64,000 nt of DNA from Colwellia sp. Lineage in GTDB: Bacteria; Pseudomonadota; Gammaproteobacteria; Enterobacterales; Alteromonadaceae. Under the pieces are notes generated by a model. It saw nothing but the letters and a program-made list of their open reading frames with translations. It made no database searches and was not told the origin of the DNA. Location of the stretch: contig NZ_JABSPA010000001.1 of NCBI RefSeq assembly GCF_013214175.1, positions 398,409-462,408 on the forward strand, given 5' to 3'. The translations under genes were made by a program, and so were the position numbers. Below are positions 46,414 to 58,346 of this stretch, in pieces. The first letter of the stretch is position 1; each line of letters begins with the position of its first letter.

Positions 46414-47634
46414 TTAAGGTGCGGGTTGTGTTTGTTCATCCGCCCAAGCAACCGCTTGGTTGTAATGCTCAACTACTTTATCTTTGTCGAGTTTTAATTT
46501 TTCCATAACCAAGGTGGTTTTATCCCATTGGGCTTGTTCGATAAATTCAACCAACTTAATTATTGCCGCCATAACCCCTTTTTTAGTCAGTAGTGGCTCT
46601 TTAATATCCTGCGATAGCGGGAGTTTTTCTAATACGCTAGCCATCTCTTCATCTAATATGGCATCAATCATGGATAATAACCCAGTTAAAAAGGCTATTG
46701 AAACATCAAGTTGTGCGTGAATATCATGGGCGACTAACTCACAAAACTTTGCTCTGGTCATGGCCATGTTAATTAATTCGGATGGTTTATCCGGGTTTGC
46801 TGTTACCGCAAACATTAAGCCGATAAAGCGCTTTAATTCACCTGAGCCTAAAATGACTAAGGCTTGTTTAATGGTCGATATTTCGTTGCGGCGCTTAAAA
46901 ATTGCTGAGTTAGCATAACGTAATAATTTATAAGATAGCGATACGTCACGCTCAAACACGCTAGTAATACTGTTTAAATCTAAATCGGTTTTAGAGGTTT
47001 CATAAAGTAACTCGGCCATGGCTATCTGTGAAGGTGATAAGGTTTTAGTTTTTATCATTTCTGGTTTGGCGAAGAAGTAACCTTGGAAGTAGTCAAAGCC
47101 GAGTTGCAGCATTTGATCATATTCTTCATAGGTTTCTACTTTTTCAGCTAACATTTTAATATGGGGATGATCTTTAATGGCAATAAGGACTTCTTTAATA
47201 TCATCGATACTGCTTTGTTGAATATCAATTTTTATAATTTTAATAAAAGGGTAGAAATGTGCCCAAACGTTTTTGTGTTCATAATCATCTAACGCCAGAG
47301 TGTAGCCTTTCGTATGTAAATCTTTACATAGCGCCAGTAACTTCTTACCGGGTTTAACAGTCTCCAGAATTTCAACCACTACCTCTTCGGGAGTAAGCAT
47401 TTCAGGGTAGCCTTTCTCCATGGTTTCAAGAGTAAAGTTGATAAAGGCCGCTTTATTTCCGGTAAACTCACTAATGCCCATATTGAATTGGCTAGCTTCA
47501 ATCATTTTGCTCGTGGCTTCATCGCCATCTATATCAGGGAATACATTGTCTATGCTGTCACGAAAAAGTAACTCATAAGCAAATAATTTTTTACTCTTAT
47601 CTAAAATCGGTTGTCTTGCAGCGTAAAAGTTCAT
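46414..47634 (-). CDS. EAL-HDOD signalling protein (CdgJ/YuxH-like)
   Basis: 406 aa. The N-terminal EAL-type domain has YELLFRD in place of EAL and lacks several metal ligands, so it is probably not an active c-di-GMP phosphodiesterase. The HDOD domain follows from about residue 200 (DVSLSYKLLRYANSAIF). Related proteins affect motility and surface behaviour in Vibrio. Transcribed alone. Confidence 0.88.
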   Translation of the reverse strand: MNFYAARQPILDKSKKLFAYELLFRDSIDNVFPDIDGDEATSKMIEASQFNMGISEFTGNKAAFINFTLETMEKGYPEMLTPEEVVVEILETVKPGKKLLALCKDLHTKGYTLALDDYEHKNVWAHFYPFIKIIKIDIQQSSIDDIKEVLIAIKDHPHIKMLAEKVETYEEYDQMLQLGFDYFQGYFFAKPEMIKTKTLSPSQIAMAELLYETSKTDLDLNSITSVFERDVSLSYKLLRYANSAIFKRRNEISTIKQALVILGSGELKRFIGLMFAVTANPDKPSELINMAMTRAKFCELVAHDIHAQLDVSIAFLTGLLSMIDAILDEEMASVLEKLPLSQDIKEPLLTKKGVMAAIIKLVEFIEQAQWDKTTLVMEKLKLDKDKVVEHYNQAVAWADEQTQPAP

Positions 47635-47887
47635 ATATGTCGTTAACTAGCTCAGGCTCTATAGGTTAATTACCATTAAATATATGGTATAGCGGATTTT
47701 ATTGCATTAGTTTTTTTTAATTTGTTTGCGCTTTCATCTTCATTTTTCTTTTTGTTTACTTGTTATTAACCTTAGCAGTAACTTAAAAGCAAAAACCAGT
47801 AAACAGACTAAGGTTTATTTATTTGGTGATTTTTGCTAGTTTAGCGAGCTTAATCACTCACTAGCTCACAATTAGCAGGTAATCACT

Positions 47888-49375
47888 TTGGCTATCGGTA
47901 CCTTAATCTCTTTAACACTCTACTTCATCGTTATGCTCTTAATTGGCTTATACGCTTATAAAAAATCTACCAGTGATGTCGCTGGCTATATGTTAGGTGG
48001 CCGTAGTTTGTCGCCAAGTGTCGCTGCTCTGTCTGCGGGGGCCTCTGATATGAGTGGCTGGATGTTGATGGGTTTACCCGGTGCTATGTACCTTACCGGT
48101 GTCAGTAGTATTTGGATTGCCATCGGCTTGGTTATTGGCGCATTTCTTAATTACTTAGTGGTTGCACCACGTTTAAGAACTTACACCGAAATAGCCAATG
48201 ACTCTATCACCTTACCTGATTTCTTTGAAAATCGCTTTAACGATAAGTCACGCTTATTAAGAATCGTATCATCGCTGGTTATCGTGGTATTTTTTACCCT
48301 TTATACCTCAAGTGGTATTGTTGCTGGCGGCAAACTATTTGAAAGCTCTTTTGGCTTAAATTATGAAGTCGGCTTATATGTTACTGCTGGAGTAGTGGTT
48401 GCTTATACCTTATTTGGCGGGTTTTTAGCGGTAAGTTTAACTGACTTTGTGCAGGGTTGTATTATGTTTATCGCCTTAGTTTTAGTGCCTATTGTTGCGA
48501 TAAGTGAAGTAGGCGGCATCGCTGAAATGCAAACGACTATTGAAACAATAAATCCGGAATTATTAAATATCTTTAGTGGCGTCAGTGCTATTGGTATTAT
48601 ATCTGCCATGGCTTGGGGCTTAGGTTACTTTGGTCAGCCGCATATAATAGTGCGCTTTATGGCGATTCGTAACGTTAAAGATATGCCAACCGCGCGTCGT
48701 ATTGGTATGACTTGGATGATAGTGGCTATTATTGGCGCTATGGCAACAGGTTTTGCTGGTATCGCTTATGTAGCGAAAACAGGTATAAAACTTGATGATG
48801 CCGAAACCATTTTTATCGTTTTATCACAGTTATTATTTAGCCCGTTAATTGCTGGCTTTTTATTAGCGGCCATTTTAGCGGCAATAATGAGCACCATCTC
48901 TTCACAATTACTGGTTACCTCTAGTTCACTTACCGGCGATTTTTATCAAGCCTTTTTACACCGTGATGCCAGTGAAAAACAATTGGTGCTAGTTGGCCGA
49001 ATCTCTGTGTTTCTAGTTGCCTTGGTAGCCATTTATTTAGCTTACGATCGTAATAGCAGTATCTTGAGCTTAGTTAGTAATGCTTGGGCAGGCTTTGGCG
49101 CCGCCTTTGGACCGGTTGTAATTGGTTGTTTGTATTGGAAAGGTATGACGCGAAATGGCGCTTTAGCCGGTATTATTAGTGGCGCGGTAACTGTACTTAT
49201 CTGGATATATGCACCTATCACTATTAATGGTCAGTCTTTGAGTGCATGGATGTATGAGATAGTCCCTGGCTTTATTGTTTGTTCATTAGCTATTTATGTA
49301 TTCAGTAAGCTATCGCCTAAAGTTGAAGATAGCATCTCTACCAAGTTTGATGAAATGTTAACGCATCATAAATAA
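47888..49375 (+). CDS. putP: Sodium/proline symporter PutP
   Basis: 495 aa SSS-family transporter. Marks include GGRSLSPSVAALSAGASDMSGW, LLMGLPGAM-type loop, GYFGQPHIIVRFMA and AIMSTISSQLLVTSS. Starts at TTG 47888 with AGGT upstream; the next residues AIGTLISLTLYF fit the PutP N-terminus. It couples proline uptake to sodium, for nutrition and osmotic balance. Confidence 0.92.
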   Translation: MAIGTLISLTLYFIVMLLIGLYAYKKSTSDVAGYMLGGRSLSPSVAALSAGASDMSGWMLMGLPGAMYLTGVSSIWIAIGLVIGAFLNYLVVAPRLRTYTEIANDSITLPDFFENRFNDKSRLLRIVSSLVIVVFFTLYTSSGIVAGGKLFESSFGLNYEVGLYVTAGVVVAYTLFGGFLAVSLTDFVQGCIMFIALVLVPIVAISEVGGIAEMQTTIETINPELLNIFSGVSAIGIISAMAWGLGYFGQPHIIVRFMAIRNVKDMPTARRIGMTWMIVAIIGAMATGFAGIAYVAKTGIKLDDAETIFIVLSQLLFSPLIAGFLLAAILAAIMSTISSQLLVTSSSLTGDFYQAFLHRDASEKQLVLVGRISVFLVALVAIYLAYDRNSSILSLVSNAWAGFGAAFGPVVIGCLYWKGMTRNGALAGIISGAVTVLIWIYAPITINGQSLSAWMYEIVPGFIVCSLAIYVFSKLSPKVEDSISTKFDEMLTHHK

Positions 49376-49407
49376 TTAAACGATTTTTTAAAAATCGATT
49401 CAATTTG

Positions 49408-49440
49408 AAAAGCTAGTGACTTCAAGTCACTAGCTTTTTT
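49408..49440 (+). terminator. putP terminator
   Basis: AAAGCTAGTGACTT-CAAGTCACTAGCTTT stem followed by TTT. Confidence 0.85.
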
Positions 49441-49652
49441 GTTTTTAAATTCCTGTAATTAACCCATTAGCTTTTGGTTGAAGACTAGAGCGAATCTAAT
49501 GGTTACTGGCTAATTTCAAGTTGTTCGCTTTAGAGCTTTTATGCTAGAATCTCGCTAATTTTTAAACCTTCGATTAATTTGGTTTGCTTTATAGAAAAGT
49601 TTACTGCAAATTAATCATTTAAAAGACTATTTAAAGTCTGGAGTTTATATCA

Positions 49653-50264
49653 ATGAGTTTTGATACTACTGAACAACGTGTTAGCTATGGTGTAGGTCGT
49701 CAATTAGGTGACCAACTTCGCAACAACCCTTTTAAAGATTTTGATATCACTGCTGTACAAGCAGGTATCGCTGATGCATTAGCTGAAGCCGATAGTAAGG
49801 TTTCGGATGAAGATCTAAACGAAGCTTTTTCTGTAGTTTCTAAAAAAATACAAGAGCAAGAGCAAGCTGCTGCTAAAGAAGCTTCTGCTGAAGGCGAAAA
49901 ATTCTTAGCTGATAACGCTAAGCGTGATGAAGTAACAGTTACTGAGTCTGGTTTACAATACGAAGTATTAGTAACTGGTGAAGGCGAAAAGCCATCAGCA
50001 GATAGCACAGTATCTGTTCATTACCACGGTACATTTACCAACGGTGAAGTTTTTGATAGTTCTGTTGACCGTGGTCAACCGGCTGAGTTCCCAGTTAAAG
50101 GCGTTATCGCTGGTTGGACTGAAGCATTACAACTAATGACTGAAGGTTCAAAGTGGAAGTTAACTATCCCTTATGACCTAGCTTACGGTGAACGTGGTTC
50201 ACAGGGTGCTATTCCTGCTTATGCTACGTTAGTATTTGAAGTTGAATTATTAAGCATCAAGTAA
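49653..50264 (+). CDS. fklB: FKBP-type peptidyl-prolyl isomerase FklB
   Basis: 203 aa. The N-terminal helical dimerisation domain (RVSYGVGRQLGDQLRNNPF) and C-terminal FKBP domain (VSVHYHGTFTNGEVFDSSVD, AYGERGSQGAIPAYATLVF) match FklB/FkpA. No signal peptide, so the cytoplasmic FklB type is preferred. Followed by a strong terminator. Confidence 0.9.
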   Translation: MSFDTTEQRVSYGVGRQLGDQLRNNPFKDFDITAVQAGIADALAEADSKVSDEDLNEAFSVVSKKIQEQEQAAAKEASAEGEKFLADNAKRDEVTVTESGLQYEVLVTGEGEKPSADSTVSVHYHGTFTNGEVFDSSVDRGQPAEFPVKGVIAGWTEALQLMTEGSKWKLTIPYDLAYGERGSQGAIPAYATLVFEVELLSIK

Positions 50265-50280
50265 ATATCGTATTATAATA

Positions 50281-50307
50281 AAAGCCCTCAATTGAGGGCT
50301 TTTTTTT
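50281..50307 (+). terminator. fklB terminator
   Basis: AAAGCCCTCAA-TTGAGGGCTTT with a following T-run. Confidence 0.88.
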
Positions 50308-50332
50308 AAGCTAAAACTAATAGATTGAAGCT

Positions 50333-50749
50333 ATGTCAAAAATAAAGTTACAAGAGCTCTTTAAGCACTATCAAAATGCATTTTTACAATGTGATATTGA
50401 TGAAGTAAGCCGTTGTTATCACTTACCATGTACACTGAATACACCTGATAAAATAGTGCTGCTCAAAAATGCAACTGATTGCCAGCAAGAATTTGGTGCT
50501 ATTTTCACCCAACTCAAAGACGCCAGTACCAGTAATATTATTGCTAAACAAGCTTCTTTTGAGCAGGTGAGTAAACAGTTATATTTAGTGTGCATAGAAT
50601 GGGATTTTATCGATGGCCAAGGGCAAGTTTTTGCTGACTTTGCTGCTATTTATCATGTATTAGACCATGATGGCACATTGAAAATAGTGAATGTAGTTTC
50701 TCATGAACTTGAGAGTGCGTTAACGTTAGCAGAGTCACTTTGTTGGTAA
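50333..50749 (+). CDS. Hypothetical protein, possibly NTF2-like
   Basis: 138 aa, soluble. LQELFKHYQNAFLQCDIDEV at the start and the later strands resemble a SnoaL/NTF2-like cone fold (weak). Lies between fklB and dapB; start ATG 50333 has TTGAAGC upstream. Confidence 0.6.
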   Translation: MSKIKLQELFKHYQNAFLQCDIDEVSRCYHLPCTLNTPDKIVLLKNATDCQQEFGAIFTQLKDASTSNIIAKQASFEQVSKQLYLVCIEWDFIDGQGQVFADFAAIYHVLDHDGTLKIVNVVSHELESALTLAESLCW

Positions 50750-50829
50750 ACGTATTTTATTACTATTAGATATTTTATCCGTATTTTAGGCGGTTTTCCG
50801 CGATTTCTTTAAGAACAGTAGAGAACAAT

Positions 50830-51636
50830 ATGAAAGTAAAAGTAGCTATTTTAGGTTGCAGTGGTCGTATGGGGCGTAATTTGATTCAGGCAGCACATGA
50901 GCATGCAAGCGTTGAATTGGTTGGTGGTAGCGTACGTACTAGTTCATCTTTTGTCGATTTTGATTTAGGGGAATTAGCGGGCATTGGTGCTATTGACATT
51001 AAAACTTCAACCCAGTTATCACAACTGGCTGCAGCCGATGTTTTTATTGATTTTACTTCAATAGAAACGACCCTAGAAAACCTTGCTTGGTGTAACGAAA
51101 ACAAAAAAGCTTTAGTTATCGGCACTACCGGATTTTCAGATGAACAAGTAAAAGTGATAGAACAAGCGGGTAAAACTATGCCAGTGATATTAGCGCCCAA
51201 TACATCAGTTGGCGTTAATTTAATGTTTAAGTTACTGCAAGTCACTGCAAAAGCAATTGGCGACTATACTGATATAGAAATTTTTGAGGCACATCACCGA
51301 TTTAAAAAAGATGCACCTTCAGGCACCGCGGTAAAAATGGGACAAGTTATTGCTGATACCTTAGGGCGAGATCTTAACAAAGTTGCCGTTTATGGCCGTG
51401 AAGGTATTACAGGTGAGCGTAAAAGAGAAACTATTGGTTTTGCCACTGTGAGAGCAGGGGATATTGTTGGTGAGCACACCGCCATTTTTGCAGATCTTGG
51501 TGAACGTCTTGAAATTACTCATAAAGCGAGTTCTCGAATGACCTTTGCACTAGGGGCTATGCGTGCAGCATTTTGGTTAAATGATGCTGAAGCCGGCTAT
51601 TATGATATGCAAGATGTATTGGGTTTAAAAGATTAA
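50830..51636 (+). CDS. dapB: 4-hydroxy-tetrahydrodipicolinate reductase DapB
   Basis: 268 aa; an NAD(P)H-dependent step of lysine and diaminopimelate synthesis. Nucleotide motif [11 protein letters not shown]; catalytic/substrate text [15 protein letters not shown]. It precedes carAB. Confidence 0.96.
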   Translation: MKVKVAILGCSGRMGRNLIQAAHEHASVELVGGSVRTSSSFVDFDLGELAGIGAIDIKTSTQLSQLAAADVFIDFTSIETTLENLAWCNENKKALVIGTTGFSDEQVKVIEQAGKTMPVILAPNTSVGVNLMFKLLQVTAKAIGDYTDIEIFEAHHRFKKDAPSGTAVKMGQVIADTLGRDLNKVAVYGREGITGERKRETIGFATVRAGDIVGEHTAIFADLGERLEITHKASSRMTFALGAMRAAFWLNDAEAGYYDMQDVLGLKD

Positions 51637-51654
51637 AATTAATACCTAAGTATT

Positions 51655-51915
51655 GGTTAATTTTAACAAGAGATAACTAGTCTTTTTGGCCATTTGGTCA
51701 GGAAATGATACGGAAGACTAGAAAAACTATGTTTTTACATTTTATTAGTAGACGAATTCACTGCACAAGCGTAAAATAAGTGGATTTTGTCAAAAATTTA
51801 GCTGAAAAGTGGTTTTTGATATCTGTTTTTGTACGGGAACTACAGTAAAAAGCAATTGCACAGAGCAGTTGCTGTTATATGCGCGTTTACGTTTATTTCT
51901 TCTTTGGAGGTTACA
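51655..51915 (+). promoter_or_regulatory. Leader and likely promoter region of carAB
   Basis: 260 bp upstream of the TTG start. Contains the inverted pair CTAGTCTT ... AAGACTAG (about 51678-51722) with inner GGCCATTTGGTC. It could be the dapB terminator or part of carAB control. No ArgR box could be identified with confidence. Confidence 0.4.
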
Positions 51916-53088
51916 TTGGCTACATCTGCTATTTTAGTGCTTGAAGACGGCACTGTTTTTAAAGGCACCGCAATTGGTGCACAAGGTTCGGCTGTTGGTG
52001 AGGTCGTTTTTAACACCTCAATGACAGGTTATCAGGAAATCCTTACCGATCCATCATATGCAGAGCAAATTATTACCCTGACTTACCCACATATTGGTAA
52101 TACCGGTACTAATAGCGAAGATAAAGAGTCTGATAGCATTGTTGCTAAAGGTCTAGTTATTCGCGACTTGCCTTTAATGGCTAGTAACTTTCGAAATGAA
52201 CAGAATTTAAGTGATTATTTAATCGAACACAATATTTTAGGTATCGCTGATATTGATACCCGTAAATTAACGCGTATTTTACGTGAGAAAGGTGCTCAAA
52301 ACGGCTGTATCTTAACACTTGATGATGTTAACGATGATAGCCAACAAGCAACTGCTCTTAGCCAAGCGAAAGCATTTCCAGGTCTTAAAGGCATGGATTT
52401 AGCTAAAGTAGTTTCTACCAAAGAAAAATATGAGTGGACGAGCGGTAGTTGGACTCTTGATTTAAGCAATGGTGCTAACACCGGCACAGGTTTTACGAAA
52501 CCAGAGAAATTTGAATTCCATGTTGTTGCTTATGATTTTGGCGCAAAAAGAAATATCTTACGTATGTTAGTTGACCGTGGTTGTAAATTAACTGTGGTAC
52601 CTGCGCAAACTCCGGCAAGTGAAGTACTAGCGATGAACCCAGATGGTATTTTCTTATCTAATGGACCTGGTGACCCAGAGCCATGTGACTACGCTATCAC
52701 GGCCATTAAAGAATTCCTTGAAACAGAAATCCCAGTATTTGGTATTTGTTTAGGTCACCAATTACTTGGTTTAGCCAGTGGTGCTAAAACAGTTAAAATG
52801 AAGTTTGGTCATCATGGTGCAAACCACCCAGTGAAAGACTTCGCTCGTGACGTAGTAATGATTACTTCACAAAACCACGGTTTCGCTGTTGATGAAGATA
52901 CCTTGCCAAGCAACTTAACAGTTACCCATAAATCACTATTTGATGATTCTTTACAAGGTATTCATCGCACAGACAAACCAGCGTTTAGCTTCCAAGGTCA
53001 TCCTGAAGCAAGCCCTGGTCCAACTGATGCTGCGCCGTTATTTGATCACTTTATTGACTTGATCAAAATTTATAAAAACGCTAAATAA
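51916..53088 (+). CDS. carA: Carbamoyl-phosphate synthase small subunit CarA
   Basis: 390 aa from TTG 51916, chosen because GGAGG lies five nt upstream and [16 protein letters not shown] is the normal CarA N-terminus. The ORF track start at 51829 adds 29 foreign residues. The class I glutaminase triad is visible: C in [12 protein letters not shown], and H with E in [11 protein letters not shown]. It supplies ammonia from glutamine to CarB for arginine and pyrimidine synthesis. Confidence 0.95.
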   Translation: MATSAILVLEDGTVFKGTAIGAQGSAVGEVVFNTSMTGYQEILTDPSYAEQIITLTYPHIGNTGTNSEDKESDSIVAKGLVIRDLPLMASNFRNEQNLSDYLIEHNILGIADIDTRKLTRILREKGAQNGCILTLDDVNDDSQQATALSQAKAFPGLKGMDLAKVVSTKEKYEWTSGSWTLDLSNGANTGTGFTKPEKFEFHVVAYDFGAKRNILRMLVDRGCKLTVVPAQTPASEVLAMNPDGIFLSNGPGDPEPCDYAITAIKEFLETEIPVFGICLGHQLLGLASGAKTVKMKFGHHGANHPVKDFARDVVMITSQNHGFAVDEDTLPSNLTVTHKSLFDDSLQGIHRTDKPAFSFQGHPEASPGPTDAAPLFDHFIDLIKIYKNAK

Positions 53089-53120
53089 TTCAGCCTAGAG
53101 AAAGATAAGAGAGAAAAGAA

Positions 53121-56100
53121 ATGGGAAAACGTACTGATATAAAAAGTATCTTGATCTTAGGTGCTGGACCAATTGTTATTGGTCAAGCCTGTGAGTTCGA
53201 TTACTCTGGCGCGCAAGCATGTAAAGCATTACGTGAAGAAGGTTATCGAGTTATATTAGTTAACTCTAACCCGGCAACGATAATGACTGACCCAGAGATG
53301 GCCGATGCGACTTACATCGAGCCCATTCATTGGGAAGTAGTACGCAAAATTATTGAAAAAGAACGTCCTTGTGCGGTATTACCAACAATGGGCGGTCAAA
53401 CCGCATTAAACTGTGCTTTAGAACTTGAAGCTAAAGGCGTATTAAAAGAGTTTAATGTTGAAATGATCGGCGCAACAGCTGATGCCATAGATAAAGCAGA
53501 AAACCGTAGTCGTTTTGATAAAGCGATGAAAGCTATTGGCCTTGATACACCACGTGCTGAAATTGTTCATACACTAGAAGAAGCACATGCAGCGGTTAAA
53601 CACTTAGGTTTCCCGTGTATTATTCGCCCATCATTCACCATGGGTGGCTCAGGTGGCGGTATTGCTTATAACACCGAAGAGTTTGATGAAATTTGTACGC
53701 GCGGTTTAGACCTTTCACCAACAACTGAATTATTGATTGATGAATCATTGATTGGTTGGAAAGAGTATGAAATGGAAGTGGTTCGCGACAAAAATGATAA
53801 CTGTATCATTATTTGTTCGATTGAAAACTTTGACCCTATGGGCATTCATACGGGTGATTCAATCACTGTTGCTCCAGCGCAAACGTTAACAGATAAAGAA
53901 TACCAAATCATGCGTAATGCCTCTCTGGCAGTATTGCGTGAAATTGGTGTTGAAACCGGTGGTTCAAACGTACAATTTGGTATCTGTCCAGATACAGGTC
54001 GTATGGTTATTATTGAAATGAATCCACGTGTATCTCGCTCATCGGCATTAGCTTCAAAAGCAACGGGTTTCCCAATTGCTAAAATAGCGGCCAAGTTAGC
54101 GGTAGGCTATACCCTAGATGAGTTAACAAATGATATTACTGGTGGCAAAACACCGGCATCATTTGAACCGACTATCGATTATGTTGTTACTAAGATCCCA
54201 CGTTTTAACTTTGAAAAATTTGCAGGCGCAGACGATAGACTAACTACGCAAATGAAATCAGTTGGTGAAGTGATGGCTATTGGCCGTAACCAACAAGAGT
54301 CATTACAAAAAGCTTTACGCGGCTTAGAAGTTGGCGTGAATGGTTTTGATTCTATTGTTGATGTTACTCAGCCAGGCGCTAAAACCAAAATCATGCATGA
54401 ATTGCAAGAAGCTGGTGCCGACCGTATTTGGTATATTGGTGATGCTTTCCGTTTAGGTTTAACGGTAGATGAAGTCTTTAACTTAACTATGGTTGACCGC
54501 TGGTTCCTAGTACAAATTGAAGATATCATTTTAGAAGAAGCGAAAGTTGCTGATGGCGGCTTAACTATTCTAACACCAGAATACTTACGCAAACTTAAAC
54601 GTAAAGGTTTTGCCGATTCTCGTTTATCTGATCTAATTGGTGTTTCTGAAGCGGAAGTACGTAAAAAACGTCACGCGGCGGATATATACCCAGTATACAA
54701 ACGTGTTGATACCTGTGCGGCAGAGTTTAGCTCTGATACTGCTTACATGTACTCAACATACGATGAAGAGTGTGAAGCTAACCCTACAGATAATAAAAAA
54801 ATCATGATCTTAGGTGGAGGCCCCAACCGTATTGGTCAAGGCATTGAGTTTGATTACTGTTGTGTACATGCAGCATTAGCGCTTCGTGAAGATGGCTTTG
54901 AAACTATCATGGTTAACTGTAACCCTGAAACTGTTTCTACCGATTATGATACTTCAGACCGTTTATACTTTGAATCTATCACCTTTGAAGATGTTCTTGA
55001 AATTGTACGCATTGAAAAACCTGTCGGTGTTATCGTGCAATACGGTGGTCAAACACCACTTAAATTAGCACGTTCACTTGAAGCTGCTGGCGTACCTATT
55101 ATCGGTACTTCTCCAGATGCGATTGACAGAGCAGAAGATAGAGAACGTTTCCAACAAGCGGTTGACCGTTTAGGTTTATTACAACCTGAAAATGCTACAG
55201 TAACTTCAGTAGACGAAGCGATGGCAAAAGCTGAAGGTATTGGCTTCCCATTAGTTGTTCGTCCATCTTATGTACTAGGTGGTCGCGCGATGGAAATCGT
55301 TTATGACCTAGATGATTTACGTCGTTATATGACTGAAGCAGTAAGTGTTTCTAACGACTCGCCAGTATTACTTGATCGCTTCCTTGATGATGCGATAGAA
55401 GTTGATATTGACTTGATTTGTGACGGCACTGACGTAGTCATTGGCGCAATCATGCAACATATTGAACAAGCGGGTGTTCATTCAGGTGATAGTGCCTGTT
55501 CATTACCGGCTTATAGTTTAAGCCAAGAAATTCAAGATGTGATGCGTGAGCAAGTCACCGCTCTTGCTTTTGAGTTAGGTGTTGTTGGTTTAATGAATAC
55601 ACAAATGGCAGTTAAAGACGGCAAGGTTTACTTAATTGAAGTTAACCCACGTGCCGCTCGTACCGTTCCTTTTGTATCTAAAGCAACCGCTGTACCGCTA
55701 GCTAAAATTGGCGCACGGGTAATGGCGGGTAAAACCTTAAAAGAGTTAGGTGTTACCAAAGAAGTCATTCCACCGTACTACTCGGTAAAAGAAGTGGTTA
55801 TTCCATTTAACAAGTTCCTTGGTAGTGATCCTCTTGTTGGCCCTGAAATGCGCTCAACCGGTGAAGTGATGGGCGTTGGCGATACCTTTGAAGAAGCTTA
55901 TGCTAAAGCTAGTTTAGGTGCCGGTGTTAGTGTACCTAAGACAGGTAGAGCGTTGATTTCTGTGCGTGATAGTGATAAGAAACGTGTATTAGAATTAGCT
56001 AAAATCATGGTTGATTTAGGTTATGATTTAGATGCCACCCATGGTACTGAAATTATTTTACGAGAAGCTGGTGTACCGGTTCGTCGTGTTAATAAAGTAC

Positions 56101-56336
56101 ATGAAGGTCGTCCACATATTCTTGATAGAATTAAGAATAGTGAGTACAGTTATATCATCAATACTACCGAAGGCCGTAAAGCCATCGAAGATTCCAAAGT
56201 ATTACGTGGTGGTGCCTTACGTTATAAAGTAGCTTATACCACAACCTTAAACGCGGCTTTTGCTACTTGTATGTCACATGCGGCTGATGACAGAAGTAAA
56301 GTCACCTCTATTCAAGAGTTACACAAAAGACTCTAA
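53121..56336 (+). CDS. carB: Carbamoyl-phosphate synthase large subunit CarB
   Basis: 1071 aa with two homologous ATP-grasp halves ([13 protein letters not shown] and [13 protein letters not shown]), an oligomerisation domain between, and a C-terminal allosteric MGS-like domain. 32 nt downstream of carA, so co-transcribed. Confidence 0.97.
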   Translation: MGKRTDIKSILILGAGPIVIGQACEFDYSGAQACKALREEGYRVILVNSNPATIMTDPEMADATYIEPIHWEVVRKIIEKERPCAVLPTMGGQTALNCALELEAKGVLKEFNVEMIGATADAIDKAENRSRFDKAMKAIGLDTPRAEIVHTLEEAHAAVKHLGFPCIIRPSFTMGGSGGGIAYNTEEFDEICTRGLDLSPTTELLIDESLIGWKEYEMEVVRDKNDNCIIICSIENFDPMGIHTGDSITVAPAQTLTDKEYQIMRNASLAVLREIGVETGGSNVQFGICPDTGRMVIIEMNPRVSRSSALASKATGFPIAKIAAKLAVGYTLDELTNDITGGKTPASFEPTIDYVVTKIPRFNFEKFAGADDRLTTQMKSVGEVMAIGRNQQESLQKALRGLEVGVNGFDSIVDVTQPGAKTKIMHELQEAGADRIWYIGDAFRLGLTVDEVFNLTMVDRWFLVQIEDIILEEAKVADGGLTILTPEYLRKLKRKGFADSRLSDLIGVSEAEVRKKRHAADIYPVYKRVDTCAAEFSSDTAYMYSTYDEECEANPTDNKKIMILGGGPNRIGQGIEFDYCCVHAALALREDGFETIMVNCNPETVSTDYDTSDRLYFESITFEDVLEIVRIEKPVGVIVQYGGQTPLKLARSLEAAGVPIIGTSPDAIDRAEDRERFQQAVDRLGLLQPENATVTSVDEAMAKAEGIGFPLVVRPSYVLGGRAMEIVYDLDDLRRYMTEAVSVSNDSPVLLDRFLDDAIEVDIDLICDGTDVVIGAIMQHIEQAGVHSGDSACSLPAYSLSQEIQDVMREQVTALAFELGVVGLMNTQMAVKDGKVYLIEVNPRAARTVPFVSKATAVPLAKIGARVMAGKTLKELGVTKEVIPPYYSVKEVVIPFNKFLGSDPLVGPEMRSTGEVMGVGDTFEEAYAKASLGAGVSVPKTGRALISVRDSDKKRVLELAKIMVDLGYDLDATHGTEIILREAGVPVRRVNKVHEGRPHILDRIKNSEYSYIINTTEGRKAIEDSKVLRGGALRYKVAYTTTLNAAFATCMSHAADDRSKVTSIQELHKRL

Positions 56337-56382
56337 ATAGTTTTTTTACAGAATAAGTTTAACGCTTATCTAAAACTTTTTT

Positions 56383-56420
56383 AAAGGTGGTTATCTCCTA
56401 TTTATAGGTTGACCACCTTT
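56383..56420 (+). terminator. carB terminator
   Basis: AAAGGTGGT ... ACCACCTTT with a 20-nt loop. It leaves greA to its own promoter, or allows partial read-through. Confidence 0.65.
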
Positions 56421-56443
56421 ATTGTTAGAATGAGAAGATAATA

Positions 56444-56920
56444 ATGACTAAATATCCAATGACCGTTCGTGGTGCTGAGCAATTACAAGCAGAGCTTAAA
56501 ATCTTAAAACAAGAGAAACGCCCACGTATTGTAAAAGACATTGCTACTGCACGTGAGCACGGCGATTTAAAAGAAAATGCTGAATACCATGCTGCTAAAG
56601 AAGAGCAGGGCTTTTGTGAAGGCCGTATCCAAGACATTGAAGGCCGATTATGTAATGCGCAAGTGATTGATGTAACGTCAATTCCTAACCGCGGCAAAGT
56701 TATTTTCGGAACTACAGTTAAATTATTAAATATTGAAACTGAAGTTGAAGTGACTTACCAGATTGTTGGTGATGATGAAGCTGACTTTAAAACCGGAAGG
56801 ATTTCTCTTAACTCCCCTATCGCTCGTGGTTTGATTGGCAAAGAAGTTGATAGTGAAATTGAAATAACTATTCCTGGTGGCGTAGTTGAGTATGAAATCA
56901 TCTCTGTTGAACATATCTAA
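56444..56920 (+). CDS. greA: Transcription elongation factor GreA
   Basis: 158 aa. N-terminal coiled coil with acidic tip ([38 protein letters not shown]) and C-terminal FKBP-like domain. It stimulates RNA cleavage by stalled RNA polymerase. Often follows carAB in gammaproteobacteria. Confidence 0.96.
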   Translation: MTKYPMTVRGAEQLQAELKILKQEKRPRIVKDIATAREHGDLKENAEYHAAKEEQGFCEGRIQDIEGRLCNAQVIDVTSIPNRGKVIFGTTVKLLNIETEVEVTYQIVGDDEADFKTGRISLNSPIARGLIGKEVDSEIEITIPGGVVEYEIISVEHI

Positions 56921-56986
56921 AGACACCTAACTGTAAGTAGTTGTTGCAGAGGTTTCTGCCGCACGTCTTGCACTAAGTGTTTAGGT

Positions 56987-57019
56987 AAAAGCCGCAAACT
57001 TAATGTTTGCGGCTTTTTT
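56987..57019 (+). terminator. greA terminator
   Basis: AAAAGCCGCAAAC-ttaat-GTTTGCGGCTTTTTT. Confidence 0.9.
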
Positions 57020-57081
57020 GTGCCTGCTCAGTAACAGGTTTCGCAAAAAACATCCTCAATAAAAGTAAACTTTGGCTAGTT

Positions 57082-57228
57082 ATACCAATTTCATTAAATT
57101 ATTGCCCACTTGTGCTGGTTAAAATACGCCATGTCAGCGTTGCTCTCAATCCCAATAGCTCGCTATTGCTCAATCGAGCGCCTTGGCCTGTTTTATTTTT
57201 CCTATACACAACAAGAACACAAACTTAA
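57082..57228. repeat. ATACCAAT inverted-repeat element, copy 3
   Basis: Starts ATACCAATTTCATTAA. The inner sequence matches the copy at 38738 nearly throughout (CCACTTGTGCTGGTTAAAAT, CAATCGAGCGCCTTG). The right terminus has decayed to ACTTAAAAAAATG, so it is probably fixed. Confidence 0.78.
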
Positions 57229-57298
57229 AAAAATGTATTACTTAATTGTTTACTGCGAAGTAAACTTGCAAATTCAATATTATAGTAGTAGTCTTTTT

Positions 57299-57329
57299 GA
57301 TATCAAAGTGATATCACTTTTGTGATATG
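57299..57329. promoter_or_regulatory. Candidate operator of the SPFH/Arc operon
   Basis: Three phased boxes: TGATATCA (57299-57306), AGTGATATCACT (57307-57318, perfect palindrome) and GTGATATG (57322-57329), ending 23 bp before the SPFH start. The Arc-type protein encoded in the same operon is a natural candidate for binding them (inference). Confidence 0.55.
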
Positions 57330-57352
57330 TTTAGGTTTTAAAAGGAGTTCGT

Positions 57353-58198
57353 ATGAATGAGAAAATAGGTTTTTCGATTAGTGGTTATGTTGTTTTTACT
57401 ATCTTGTTAGCGGCAGCAGTATTTATTGTTAGCCAAGCTGCGATGGGTAACATTGAAATACTGACTGTACTGGTCTTTATACTGACGGTGTCAGCAATGC
57501 CCGGTTTTTTTATGGTGCAGCCAAACCAAGCGAAAGTGATGACTTTCTTTGGTAGTTATGTCGGCACGGTAAAGGCGGGCGGTTTACGCTGGACTATTCC
57601 ATTATTTATGCGCAGAGTTATTTCATTAAGGATTCGAAACTTTGAATCGAATCAAATGAAAGTGAATGATAATCACGGTAATCCTATTGAAATTGCCACT
57701 GTGGTGGTTTGGTCGGTAGATGATACCGCTGAAGCGGTCTTTGAAGTGGATGATTATATCAGCTTTGTAAATATTCAAAGTGAATCTGCATTACGTAATA
57801 TGGCGACCAGTTACCCGTATGATCAACACGAAGGTGATGACATAGCCTTACGTAGTCACCCACAAGAAGTATCAGAAGCGTTAAAGATAGAAATACAACA
57901 ACGACTAGGGAAAGCAGGCGTCATAGTTCATGAAGCACGTATTAGTCATCTCGCTTATGCACCAGAAATCGCCAATGCAATGCTGCAAAGGCAACAAGCA
58001 TCGGCAATTATTGCAGCACGAAGACTTATCGTTGATGGCGCTGTCGGCATGGTTGAAATGGCACTTAAACAGCTGTCAGAGAAAGGCATAGTTGAATTAG
58101 ATGAAGAGCGTAAAGCTGCCATGGTCAGTAACTTACTGGTGGTCTTATGTAGTGATAAAAGCACACAGCCGGTAGTGAACACTGGTAGTTTGTATTAA
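57353..58198 (+). CDS. SPFH (band 7/stomatin) domain membrane protein
   Basis: 281 aa. Two N-terminal membrane helices ([18 protein letters not shown] and [19 protein letters not shown]) are followed by the SPFH domain ([40 protein letters not shown]). [23 protein letters not shown] is the usual helical end. It forms membrane microdomain scaffolds. It precedes an Arc-type repressor gene and carries GTGATATCAC boxes upstream. Confidence 0.88.
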   Translation: MNEKIGFSISGYVVFTILLAAAVFIVSQAAMGNIEILTVLVFILTVSAMPGFFMVQPNQAKVMTFFGSYVGTVKAGGLRWTIPLFMRRVISLRIRNFESNQMKVNDNHGNPIEIATVVVWSVDDTAEAVFEVDDYISFVNIQSESALRNMATSYPYDQHEGDDIALRSHPQEVSEALKIEIQQRLGKAGVIVHEARISHLAYAPEIANAMLQRQQASAIIAARRLIVDGAVGMVEMALKQLSEKGIVELDEERKAAMVSNLLVVLCSDKSTQPVVNTGSLY

Positions 58199-58346
58199 AA
58201 TATAACCCTGAATCTTTATCATTCCCGTAGGTTACTAAACAGAACTATTAGTTACCGTCACTCCGAAGTGTTTTGTCGGGAGTCTAGTGGAGGGGTTTTA
58301 CTTTTGTTTACTTATTTTTTGTTTTTGTTAAATTTTGGAGGTAGCA

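Noticed and set aside
51829-51915. 29-residue N-terminal extension of CarA
   Set aside because: The extension has no family similarity, while TTG 51916 has GGAGG at good spacing and gives the normal N-terminus.
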